Part shown: positions 23,370 to 31,320 of the stretch, piece by piece
Position numbering within the stretch: the stretch's first letter is position 1
How the letters are laid out: the number at the start of each line of letters is the position of its first letter
Origin: CADCTP01 sp963849885
GTDB taxonomy: Bacteria > Actinomycetota > Actinomycetes > Mycobacteriales > CADCTP01
Assembly: GCA_963849885.1 (NCBI GenBank)
Contig: CAWKIV010000006.1
Coordinates: forward strand, 310,001 to 374,000
Reading direction: 5' to 3'
DNA: 64,000 nucleotides
Made by a program: the position numbers and the translations under genes
The notes under the pieces: generated by a model
What the model saw: only the letters and a program-made list of their open reading frames with translations
Told to the model about the DNA's origin: nothing
Databases searched by the model: none

Positions 23370-24425
23370 ATGCGACGCGTCGTCGGGGTCCTGCTCGCCG
23401 CGGTGGTGCTCACCGGCTGCGCCGGCACCGCGTCCCCGCCGGTCGCCGCGCCGGTGGTGGCGACCAGCGCCGCCCCGGCCGCCACCCCGGCCGCGCCGCT
23501 GACCGCGGACCAGACGCGGACCCTGGCCAGCCTGCGGGTGCTGGACGACCGGCACCCGCTCTACGAGATGACGTACGCGGGCGCGCTGCCGCCGCTGCTG
23601 CCGGCCGGCGCCCCGGACCCGGCGCCGAGCACCGGCCCGGACGGCTTCCGCAAGCCGTTCGGCTGCACGGTGCTGCTGGCCGGCGACCCCGCCCGCCCGG
23701 TGGTCGGGCGCAACTTCGACTGGGACCCCAACCCGGCGCTGGTGCTGCACACCGACCCGCCCGGCGGCACCGCGACCGTCTCCGTCGTCGACATCTCCTA
23801 CCTCGGGTACGACCGGGCGAACCTGGCCGGCCTGGACACCCCGGCCGGCCGGCGGGCGCTGCTGCGCGCCCCGCTGCTGCCGTTCGACGGGATGAACGAG
23901 CACGGTCTCGCGGTCGGCATGGCGGCCGAGGAGAGCGCCGTGACGACCCGCCGTCCGGGCCGGACGCTGGTCGGCAGCGTCCGGGTGATGCGGCTGGTGC
24001 TGGAGCAGGCCCGCACCGTGCCGCAGGCGGTGGCGGTGCTGCAGAAGTACGACCTCGACTTCTCCGGCGGGCCGCCGCTGCACTACTTCGTCGCCGACCC
24101 CACCGGCGCCTCGGCGATCGTCGAGTTCGTCGGCGGCCGGTTCACGGTGATCCCGCGCGGCCCGCAGCCCTGGCAGGTGATGGTGAACTTCCAGCAGGCC
24201 AGCTCGACCGCGGCGTCCCGGCAGGCCGACTCCCGCTGGCGGACCGCGACCGCCCGGCTGGCCGCCGCCCGCGGCCGGCTCGACCCGGCCGGCGTGCTCG
24301 GCCTGCTCCGGGACGTCCGGCAGGGGCACACCCAGTGGTCGGTGGCGTACGACCTGCGGGCCCGGCAGGCGTACCTGACCGCGGGCCAGGACTACCGCCG
24401 GGTGCACCGCTTCCGGGTCGGGTGA
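23370..24425 (+). CDS. Lipoprotein-anchored Ntn-type linear amide hydrolase (carcinine hydrolase/acyltransferase-like)
   Basis: A 351-aa exported protein. The lipobox is LTGC (C17), followed by an Ala/Pro linker. The Ntn-hydrolase-like domain shows the candidate nucleophile C99 in KPFGCTVLLAGD, and GRNFDWDPN (113-121), the paired motif of choloylglycine, acid-ceramidase and carcinine-hydrolase relatives; FDGMNEHGLAVGMAAEES is the typical second block. Classical members free the nucleophile Cys by autoproteolysis, which here would detach the domain from its lipid anchor; whether that happens is not known. It probably cleaves an amide bond at the cell surface. Confidence 0.7.
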   Translation: MRRVVGVLLAAVVLTGCAGTASPPVAAPVVATSAAPAATPAAPLTADQTRTLASLRVLDDRHPLYEMTYAGALPPLLPAGAPDPAPSTGPDGFRKPFGCTVLLAGDPARPVVGRNFDWDPNPALVLHTDPPGGTATVSVVDISYLGYDRANLAGLDTPAGRRALLRAPLLPFDGMNEHGLAVGMAAEESAVTTRRPGRTLVGSVRVMRLVLEQARTVPQAVAVLQKYDLDFSGGPPLHYFVADPTGASAIVEFVGGRFTVIPRGPQPWQVMVNFQQASSTAASRQADSRWRTATARLAAARGRLDPAGVLGLLRDVRQGHTQWSVAYDLRARQAYLTAGQDYRRVHRFRVG

Positions 24426-24443
24426 CGCCGCTACGGTGACCGC

Positions 24444-25295
24444 GTGGCTCCGGTGGTGCAGCGCATCGACGTCGGCGGGCTGGGCTTCGACGTGACGGTC
24501 GGCGGGCCGGACGGCGGCCCGGCGGTCCTGCTGCTGCACGGCTTCCCGGAGAACGCCCGGATGTGGGACGGCGTGGCGCCGCTGCTGCACGAGGCCGGGC
24601 TGCGCACCGTCGCGCCGGACCAGCGCGGCTACTCCCCCGGCGCCCGCCCGACCGGGGTGGCGGCGTACGCGATCGGCGAGCTGGTCGGCGACGCGCTCGG
24701 CCTGCTGGACGCGCTGGACCTGCCGGCCGCGCACGTGCTCGGGCACGACTGGGGCGCGGTGGTCGGCTGGCACCTGGCCGCCCGCCACCCGGAGCGGGTG
24801 CGGACCCTGACCGCGGTCAGCGTGCCGCACCCGGCCGCGCACGCCGCCGCGCTGCGCTCGGACCCGGAGCAGCAGCGGCTGTCCGCGTACATCCAGGCGT
24901 TCCGGGTGCCGGAGGTGGCCGAGGCGACGCTGCTCGCCGACGACGCGCGGCGGCTGCGCGGGATGTTCCGGCCGCTGCCGCCCGGGGCGACCGACGTCTT
25001 CGTCCGGCCGCTGCAGCAGCCGGGCGCGCTGACCGCGGCGCTGAGCTGGTACCGGGCGATGTCGTCGGGCGACCTGGCCGGGCTGGGACCGGTCGCGGTG
25101 CCGACCACGTACGTCTGGGGCACCGAGGACGCCGGGGTCGGCCGGGCCGCGGCGGAGGGGTGCGCGGCGTACGCGACCGGGGAGTTCGAGTTCGTCCAGC
25201 TGCCCGGGGTGAGCCACTGGGTGCCCGAGCAGGAGCCGGAGACGGTGGCCCGGCACGCGCTGGCCCGGATCGCCGGGCAGCGCGCGACGTCATAG
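24444..25295 (+). CDS. Alpha/beta hydrolase, epoxide-hydrolase type
   Basis: A 283-aa protein. The oxyanion motif HGFPE (32-36) and the nucleophile elbow GHDWG (D102) with an Asp nucleophile are typical of epoxide hydrolases and haloalkane dehalogenases. The cap-domain part and the C-terminal GVSHWVPEQEPE (H258) complete the triad. TACGGT (24432-24437) is 6 nt before GTG 24444, so the mRNA is predicted to be leaderless. The stop TAG overlaps the -10 box of the next gene. Confidence 0.85.
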   Translation: MAPVVQRIDVGGLGFDVTVGGPDGGPAVLLLHGFPENARMWDGVAPLLHEAGLRTVAPDQRGYSPGARPTGVAAYAIGELVGDALGLLDALDLPAAHVLGHDWGAVVGWHLAARHPERVRTLTAVSVPHPAAHAAALRSDPEQQRLSAYIQAFRVPEVAEATLLADDARRLRGMFRPLPPGATDVFVRPLQQPGALTAALSWYRAMSSGDLAGLGPVAVPTTYVWGTEDAGVGRAAAEGCAAYATGEFEFVQLPGVSHWVPEQEPETVARHALARIAGQRATS

Positions 25296-25304
25296 GTTGG
25301 GCCC

Positions 25305-26129
25305 GTGCGGCTGGCCACCTTCAACGTCCTGCACGGCAGGTCCCTCACCGACGGCGAGGTCGACCCGGGCCGGCTGCGGGACGCGGTCGCCGAGCTGGAC
25401 GCCGACGTCCTCGGGCTGCAGGAGGTCGACCGGGCCCAGCCGCGGTCGGGCAAGCACGACCTGACCGCGCTGGCCGCGGCGGCGATGGGCGGGCAGGGCC
25501 GGTTCGCGCCGGCGATCATGGGCACGCCGGGCGAGCGCTGGCGGGCCGCCCGGTCCGGCGACGAGGGCCGGGCCGACGCCCGGGCGTACGGGATCGCCCT
25601 GGTCAGCCGGCTGCCGGTGCTGCGCTGGTCGGTCACCCGGCTGCCGTCCGCGCCGGTCCGGTCGCCGGTGCTGATGCCCGGCCCGACCCGCAAGGTGATC
25701 TGGCTGCGGGACGAGCCGCGGGTGCTGCTGGCCGCCGTGGTGGACGCGCCGACCGGGCCGATGACCGTGGCCACCACCCACCTGTCGTTCGTCCCGGGGT
25801 GGAACGGGGCGCAGCTGCGCCGGGTGGCCCGCGAGCTGCGCAAGCTGCCGGCGCCCCGGGTGCTGCTCGGCGACCTCAACCTGCCCGGCCCGCTGCCGCG
25901 CTGGCTGACCGGCTGGCAGGTGCTGGTGGCCGAGTGCACCTTCCCCGCGGTGGACCCGCGGGTGCAGCTGGACCACGTGCTCGGGCACGGCGACGGGCTG
26001 CCCGCGGTGACCGGCGGCCGCGCGGTCACCACCGCGCTGTCCGACCACTGCGCCCTGCTGGTCGACCTCGCCGACCCGGCCGGTCCAGGTACGGTCAGCG
26101 ACGGCGAGGCGGCCCGCGCCGCCGACTGA
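25305..26129 (+). CDS. Endonuclease/exonuclease/phosphatase family protein
   Basis: A 274-aa EEP-fold hydrolase beginning MRLATFNVLHGRSLTDGEVD, with the catalytic segments DVLGLQEVDRAQPRSG (metal-binding Glu), VATTHLSFVPG, LLGDLNLPGP and TALSDHCALLVDL (general-base His near the end). Members cleave phosphodiester or phosphomonoester bonds in nucleic acids, lipids or inositol phosphates; the substrate is unclear. TAGGTT (25293-25298) overlaps the upstream stop codon and is 6 nt before GTG 25305. No signal peptide is seen. Confidence 0.85.
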   Translation: MRLATFNVLHGRSLTDGEVDPGRLRDAVAELDADVLGLQEVDRAQPRSGKHDLTALAAAAMGGQGRFAPAIMGTPGERWRAARSGDEGRADARAYGIALVSRLPVLRWSVTRLPSAPVRSPVLMPGPTRKVIWLRDEPRVLLAAVVDAPTGPMTVATTHLSFVPGWNGAQLRRVARELRKLPAPRVLLGDLNLPGPLPRWLTGWQVLVAECTFPAVDPRVQLDHVLGHGDGLPAVTGGRAVTTALSDHCALLVDLADPAGPGTVSDGEAARAAD

Positions 26130-26147
26130 CAGCGAGGGGGTCGCGGC

Positions 26148-29100
26148 GTGTGGCTGGCGATCCGGTATCGGCGCCTCCAGACGCTCGTCCTGCTCGTGCT
26201 CTCCGCGCTGATCACGGCCTGCGCGGTGCTGGCCCCGCTGTACGACCGGGCGATGCAGCAGGCGCTGACCCGGCTGACCGTCGACGCCGCCGGCATCAGC
26301 GACACCGCGGTGCAGGTCCGGTCGTCCTCGCGGTACGAGTACGGCCCGGAGCTCGCCGACCAGCCGCCGCCGACCCCGGACGAGCTGGCCGGGCTGCTGC
26401 CCGAGTCGGCCCGGTCCTGGTTCGGCCCGCGCATCGACGGCGCCGGCGTGATCGTCGCCCGGTCCGACCGGACCGAGCGCTCACCGGTCGGTGACCTGCA
26501 GTGGCGCGACGGCGCCTGCGATCACGTGACCTGGGCGGCCGGCGGGTGCCCGCGGGAGCGCGGGGACATCGCGGTCAGCGAGGCCGACCGGACGAACTTC
26601 GGGCTGGCGGTCGGCTCGACCATCGCCGTGGTCGAGCTGGTCGACGGCGAGGCCGACGCCCGGCGCGCGGTCGAGCGGCTCCGGGTCACCGGGATCTACC
26701 GCCAGGTGCCGGACCCGTACTGGAGCGACCAGCTGCTGACCGGGGTCTCCGGCTTCAAGGAGTCCAGGCAGCCGTACCGGCCGCTGCACGACACCTGGCT
26801 GACCGCGGCGGGCACGTTCGCCGTGGCCGGCGGGCCGGTGTGGCTCGACCCGACCCGCAGCGTCACCGTCAACCTGGACCGGTCGGCGGTCGGGGTCGAC
26901 GAGATCGTGCGCGCCGGCGAGGTGGTCTCGGCGATGATCGACCGCACCCGGCCGCAGTACGACGACCTGGGCCAGCCGATCGACGCGGCCGGGACGGTCC
27001 GGGCCGAGGTGCAGTCCGGGCTGCCGGCGATCAGCGCCGCGGTGGAGCGGGGGCGCCGGCAGGCGCTGGTGACCGTGCCGCTGCTGATGTTCCAGCTCGG
27101 CCTGCTCGCGCTGTCCGTGCTCGGCCTGACGCTCGCGGCCGCGGTCGAGCAGCGCCGGCCCGAGGTGGCGGTCGCCCGGCTGCGCGGGGCCGGGCGGTCC
27201 GGCGCCCGCCGGCTGGTGCTGGCCGAGCTGCTGCCGGTCGTGCTGGCCGGGGTGCCGCTCGGGGTCGGCGTGGCCCTGGTCGCGGCCTCCGTGGCCCGGC
27301 GGACCACCCTGCAGGGAGCCGCGCCGCTGGAGACCGGCGCCGGCTTCTGGCTGGCGATCGCCGGCGCGGCGCTGGTGCTGGCCGCGGTGACCTGGGCGGT
27401 GGCCGCGTCCGGGACCCGGGACCGCATCTCCGCCCTGCTGCGCAGCGTGCCGACCCGGGCCCGCGGCTGGGGCCTCGGGGCGACCGACGCGGTGGTGATC
27501 GCCGGGTCCGCCACCGCCGTGGTCGCCTTCGTCACCGGCGGCCTGCGGGGTCCGCTGGCGCTGGCCGCCCCGGCGCTGCTGGCGCTGATCGCCGGCCTGC
27601 TGCTCGCCCACCTGGTCGGGCCGGCCGCGACCGCGCTGGGCCGGCGGCTGACCGCGCGGGGGGCGTACGCGGCCGCGCTGGCCGTGCTGGCCGTCGCCCG
27701 CCGGCCGGTGACCCGGCGGGTCGTCACGGTCGTCTCGGTCACCTCGGCGCTCCTGGTCTTCTCGACGTACGCGGTGAGCGTCGGCGCGCGCAACCGGCAG
27801 CTCGCGGCGCAGCGCGACAACGGGGCCGCGATGGTCGCCGACCTGACCGGCACCGACGTGTCCGGGGTGCGGGCCGCGCTGGCCGCCGAGAGCGCCGCGA
27901 CGCCGGTGGTCCGCGTCGCGGCCGGCGACGGCGGCTTCCGCACCACCCTGGCCGTGGACCCGGCCGCGTTCAGCCGGATCGCGCTGCTGCCGGACTCGGA
28001 CCCGGCCGCGATCCCCTGGTCGCAGCTGCGGGTGCCGACCGGGCGCCGGCTGTCGGTCACCGGCCGGGCCGTCTCGCTGCGGGTCGGCGCCGAGGGGTTC
28101 CGGATCCCGGCCGGGTCCACCGCCTCCCTCCAGCTCCAGGTGATCGAGGCCGCCGGGCGGGAGCGGACCCTCACCCTGGGCACCATCCCGGCCGGCGGCT
28201 CGCGGACGCTGACCGAGCCGCTGCCCTGCGCGGACGGCTGCACGGTGGCCGGCCTGGGCATCGCGGTGCCGTACGGCACCGCGTTCCGCGGGCGGGTCAC
28301 CGTCGGCGACGTCCGGGTCGCCGGCGGCTCGACCGAGCTGCCGGGGACGCCCGCCGACTGGCGACCGGGGACCGCGGACCGGCACCTGCTGGAGGCGGCC
28401 GGCGCCGGGCCGGGCGCGCTGGCGCTGGTGGTGGACAGCGACGGCACCACCACCCCCGGGCTGACCTCCCGCTACCTCCCGCCGACCGTCCCCGCCCTGG
28501 TCACCGGCGCCGCCGCGGCCGGCGGCGCGGTGGTCGGCGACAGCCTCAACGGCACCAGCCGGCCGATGGTCGCCGTCGGCGCGCTGCCCCGCGTCCCGGC
28601 CGTCAACGGGGCGGCCACCGTGGTCGACCTCGACCTGCTGCGGCACTGGGGGTCCCAGGTCGGGGAGACCGCGCGCATGCAGGTCTGGTTCGACACCGAG
28701 GACCCGGCCGCGCTGGACCGGGTCCGGGCGGCGCTGCGGCCGGCCGGCATCGAGGTCGCCTGCGTCCGGCGGGTCAGCGAGGTCCGGGCCGCGTACGACA
28801 CCTCGGTGCCGGCCTGGAGCCTGCAGCTGGGCGTGCTGGCCGCCGTCGCCGGGCTGCTGCTGGCCGCGCTCGTGCTCGTCCTGCTGGTGGCGAGCACCTG
28901 GCGGCGCCGGTCCCGGGACCTGGCCTGCCTGGCCATGACCGGGATGCCGCAGCGCGCCCTCGGCCGGGTCGCGGTCGGCGAGCAGCTGCCGATCGTGCTG
29001 CTCGCCGTGCTGGCCGGCGGCGGCTGCGGGCTGCTCGGGGCGGCGCTGGCGTTGCCGACCGTGCCGCTGTTCGCGACCGAGAAGCCGGCCTCGACGCTGG

Positions 29101-29234
29101 ACCTGTCCGCCCCGTGGGCGCCGGTGCTCGCGGTGCTGGCGGGGGCGCTGGTGGTGCTCGGCCTGGTCGCCTGGCTGTGCGGGGCCGCGGTGGCCGGCCG
29201 GGCCCGGCTGTCCCGCGTGCGGGAGACGCTGTGA
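26148..29234 (+). CDS. ABC transporter permease, long FtsX/MacB-like
   Basis: A 1028-aa permease. An N-terminal TM helix (LVLLVLSALITACAVLAPLY, 13-32) is followed by a large extracytoplasmic domain. A first FtsX block starts near 305 (VTVPLLMFQLGLLALSVLGL) with several more helices around 360-480. A second extracytoplasmic domain follows, then a C-terminal FtsX block (LGVLAAVAGLLLAALVLVLL and helices to the end). The duplicated architecture is typical of actinobacterial FtsX-like permeases whose ATPases are encoded next door. GTG 26148 has GAGGGGG upstream. The stop overlaps the next start (GTGA). The substrate is unknown; lipids, peptides or mechanotransmission are options. Confidence 0.85.
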   Translation: MWLAIRYRRLQTLVLLVLSALITACAVLAPLYDRAMQQALTRLTVDAAGISDTAVQVRSSSRYEYGPELADQPPPTPDELAGLLPESARSWFGPRIDGAGVIVARSDRTERSPVGDLQWRDGACDHVTWAAGGCPRERGDIAVSEADRTNFGLAVGSTIAVVELVDGEADARRAVERLRVTGIYRQVPDPYWSDQLLTGVSGFKESRQPYRPLHDTWLTAAGTFAVAGGPVWLDPTRSVTVNLDRSAVGVDEIVRAGEVVSAMIDRTRPQYDDLGQPIDAAGTVRAEVQSGLPAISAAVERGRRQALVTVPLLMFQLGLLALSVLGLTLAAAVEQRRPEVAVARLRGAGRSGARRLVLAELLPVVLAGVPLGVGVALVAASVARRTTLQGAAPLETGAGFWLAIAGAALVLAAVTWAVAASGTRDRISALLRSVPTRARGWGLGATDAVVIAGSATAVVAFVTGGLRGPLALAAPALLALIAGLLLAHLVGPAATALGRRLTARGAYAAALAVLAVARRPVTRRVVTVVSVTSALLVFSTYAVSVGARNRQLAAQRDNGAAMVADLTGTDVSGVRAALAAESAATPVVRVAAGDGGFRTTLAVDPAAFSRIALLPDSDPAAIPWSQLRVPTGRRLSVTGRAVSLRVGAEGFRIPAGSTASLQLQVIEAAGRERTLTLGTIPAGGSRTLTEPLPCADGCTVAGLGIAVPYGTAFRGRVTVGDVRVAGGSTELPGTPADWRPGTADRHLLEAAGAGPGALALVVDSDGTTTPGLTSRYLPPTVPALVTGAAAAGGAVVGDSLNGTSRPMVAVGALPRVPAVNGAATVVDLDLLRHWGSQVGETARMQVWFDTEDPAALDRVRAALRPAGIEVACVRRVSEVRAAYDTSVPAWSLQLGVLAAVAGLLLAALVLVLLVASTWRRRSRDLACLAMTGMPQRALGRVAVGEQLPIVLLAVLAGGGCGLLGAALALPTVPLFATEKPASTLDLSAPWAPVLAVLAGALVVLGLVAWLCGAAVAGRARLSRVRETL

Positions 29235-30136
29235 CCGGGCTGCCGGTGCGCACGGAGCGGCTCGTGCACATCTACTCCGCGGACGGGCACGACGTCGCCG
29301 CGCTGTCCGGTGTCGACCTCGAGGTCCGCGCCGGCGAGCTGGTCGGGCTGCTCGGCCCGTCCGGCGCCGGCAAGTCGACGCTGCTCAGCCTGCTCGGCGG
29401 GCTGCTCCGGCCGAGCGCGGGCAAGGTGTTCCTCGGCGACGCCGAGCTGTCCGGGCTGGCCGAGCGCGACCTCGACGACCTGCGGGCCACCCGGGTGTCG
29501 ATCATGCTGCAGGGCGCCTCCCGCAACCTGGTGCCGTACCGCGACCCCGAGCAGAACGTGGCCTTCGCCCAGCGCTGGGCCCGCAAGGCGGGGGCGGACG
29601 TGCCGGCGCCGCGGGACGTGCTCGCCGCCGTCGGGCTGGCCTCGCTGGCGCGGACCCCGCTGGCGTCGCTGGCGCCCGGTCAGCTGCAGCTCGCCGCGGT
29701 GGCCGTCGCGCTGGCCCCCGGGCCCGGCCTGCTGCTGGCCGACGAGCCGACCAGCCAGCTCGACCACGCGGCCCGGGACACCGTGCTGCGGGCCATCGCC
29801 CGGGCCAACCGGGAGCTCGGCACCACCGTCCTGCTGGTCACCCACGACCCCGAGGTGGCCCAGCAGCTGCCCCGGACGGTGACCATCCGGGACGGGAAGA
29901 TCGGCGGCGAGGGGCGGCTCGGGGAGGAGTACGCGGTGGTGACCGCGGACGGCTTCCTGCCGCTGCCGGAGCACGCGCTGCCCGGGCTGCCGCCGGGGAC
30001 GCTGGTGCGGGTCCGGCCGGTGCCCGAAGGCTTCCTGCTGGTGGTCGAGGGTCGCGCGACCGGCGACGGGGCGGCGTCGGCGGGCGACGGGGCGGCGTCG
30101 ACCGGCGACGGGGCGGGCGACGGGGAGGCGTCGTGA
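29231..30136 (+). CDS. ABC transporter ATP-binding protein with altered signature motif
   Basis: A 301-aa ATPase: Walker A GPSGAGKST, Walker B LLLADEP, H-loop VTHD. The ABC signature reads LAPGQLQL instead of LSGGQ. A C-terminal extension of about 75 residues after the D/H-loops ends in the repetitive GDGAAS tail. It probably forms a heterodimer with the second ATPase, encoded 4 bp overlapping downstream, on the single large permease. In such pairs one composite site is often degenerate; the altered signature suggests that here. Translationally coupled to the permease through GTGA. Confidence 0.85.
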   Translation: MTGLPVRTERLVHIYSADGHDVAALSGVDLEVRAGELVGLLGPSGAGKSTLLSLLGGLLRPSAGKVFLGDAELSGLAERDLDDLRATRVSIMLQGASRNLVPYRDPEQNVAFAQRWARKAGADVPAPRDVLAAVGLASLARTPLASLAPGQLQLAAVAVALAPGPGLLLADEPTSQLDHAARDTVLRAIARANRELGTTVLLVTHDPEVAQQLPRTVTIRDGKIGGEGRLGEEYAVVTADGFLPLPEHALPGLPPGTLVRVRPVPEGFLLVVEGRATGDGAASAGDGAASTGDGAGDGEAS

Positions 30137-30801
30137 GGGCGCCGGGACCGCTGCGCGCCACCGGCGTCGAGGTGAGCTACGGCGACGTGGTGGCCGTCCG
30201 CTCGGCCACCTTCGCCGTCCCGCCCGGCGGGATGCTCGCCGTCACCGGCCCGTCCGGCGCCGGCAAGTCGTCGCTGCTGTGGGCGCTGGCCGGCGCCACC
30301 GCGTACGCGGGGACCGTCGAGGTCGGCGGCGTCCCGGTCGGCGACCGGGCCGGCGCGGCCGCCCGCGGGATCGCGCTGGCGCCGCAGGGCAACGGGCTGC
30401 CGTCCTTCCTCACCGCGGGGGAGAACGTGGTCGTCCCGCTGCTCGCCGCCGGCGTGCCGCCGGCCGAGGCGCGGGCCCGGGCGCACGCCGCGCTGGCGCT
30501 GCTGGACGTGGACCAGTCCGCGAGCCACCTGGTCGACGAGCTCTCCGGCGGGCAGCAGCAGCGGGCCGCGCTGGCCCGCACGCTGGCCGCGGACCCGGCC
30601 GTGCTGCTCGCCGACGAGCCGACCAGCGACCTGGACGCGGCCACCCGGCAGCGGGTGATCGCCGCCCTGCGCGCCCACGCCGACGCCGGCGCCGTGGTCG
30701 TCATGGCCACCCACGACGCCGACGCCGCGGCCCAGCTCGACGCCGAGCTGCGGCTGGACGACGGCGTGGTCAGCTGGCCGCGGCCGCCCGCCTGGTCCTG
30801 A
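30133..30801 (+). CDS. ABC transporter ATP-binding protein (MacB/LolD-like)
   Basis: A 222-aa ATPase with canonical motifs: Walker A GPSGAGKSS, Q-loop ALAPQGNGLPSFLTAGEN, signature LSGGQQQRAALAR, Walker B VLLADEPTSDLD and H-loop ATHD. It is of the LolD/MacB type that pairs with FtsX permeases. GTG 30133 overlaps the stop of the first ATPase gene, giving an operon permease-ATPase-ATPase with 4-bp overlaps at both junctions. The intact signature of this subunit complements the altered one of its partner. Confidence 0.88.
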   Translation: MRAPGPLRATGVEVSYGDVVAVRSATFAVPPGGMLAVTGPSGAGKSSLLWALAGATAYAGTVEVGGVPVGDRAGAAARGIALAPQGNGLPSFLTAGENVVVPLLAAGVPPAEARARAHAALALLDVDQSASHLVDELSGGQQQRAALARTLAADPAVLLADEPTSDLDAATRQRVIAALRAHADAGAVVVMATHDADAAAQLDAELRLDDGVVSWPRPPAWS

Positions 30802-30834
30802 CCCGGACCAGCCCGCCCCGCGGGGCGGCCCCGG

Positions 30835-31221
30835 TCAGTCCCAGCGGTGCGCGTTGTCGTCGGTCAGCCGGCCGGGCTCGTCGGGGATCACGCAGAACGG
30901 CAGGCCCGCCGGGTCCCGCATGATCCACCAGCCGTGCACCTGCCGTACGCGCTCGGCGCCGAGCGCTTCGAGCCGGGCGACCTCGGCGTCGAGGTCGTCG
31001 GTGTGGATGTCCAGGTGCACCCGGGCGGCGGTCCCGTCGCCGACCCGCTGGACGAGCATCGCGAGGTCATGGCCGGGCAACCGCATCCAGTGGTACTCCG
31101 GGTATCGCGACGAGCGGTCGCTCGGTCCGCCGGTCGCGCCCCGCCAGAACGCCAGGGCCTGGTCGTGCCCGGCCTCCGGCAGGTCGATCACGATCTTGTC
31201 TATCCGGCTGCGGTGCGCCAT
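30835..31221 (-). CDS. VOC-family (glyoxalase/bleomycin-resistance fold) protein
   Basis: A 128-aa protein starting MAHRSRIDKIVIDLPEAGHD, with HLDIHTDDLDAEVARLEALG in the centre and MRDPAGLPFCVIPDEPG near the end, the repeated beta-alpha-beta-beta-beta pattern of VOC proteins. ATG 31221 is preceded by GGGAGGCGAGG, a good ribosome binding site, so the longer upstream frame is not used. TAGGGT about 20 nt further up may be the -10 box. The enzyme activity or ligand is not predictable. It is convergent with the ABC operon. Confidence 0.85.
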   Translation of the reverse strand: MAHRSRIDKIVIDLPEAGHDQALAFWRGATGGPSDRSSRYPEYHWMRLPGHDLAMLVQRVGDGTAARVHLDIHTDDLDAEVARLEALGAERVRQVHGWWIMRDPAGLPFCVIPDEPGRLTDDNAHRWD

Positions 31222-31320
31222 GGTCCTCGCCTCCCGAGCCGACCCTAGACGCCGTACCGACGCGGGCATCCAGGACGCGCCCGCACCGGCTCCGCCGTCC
31301 GCGACCCGCGGTCCGCCGGC

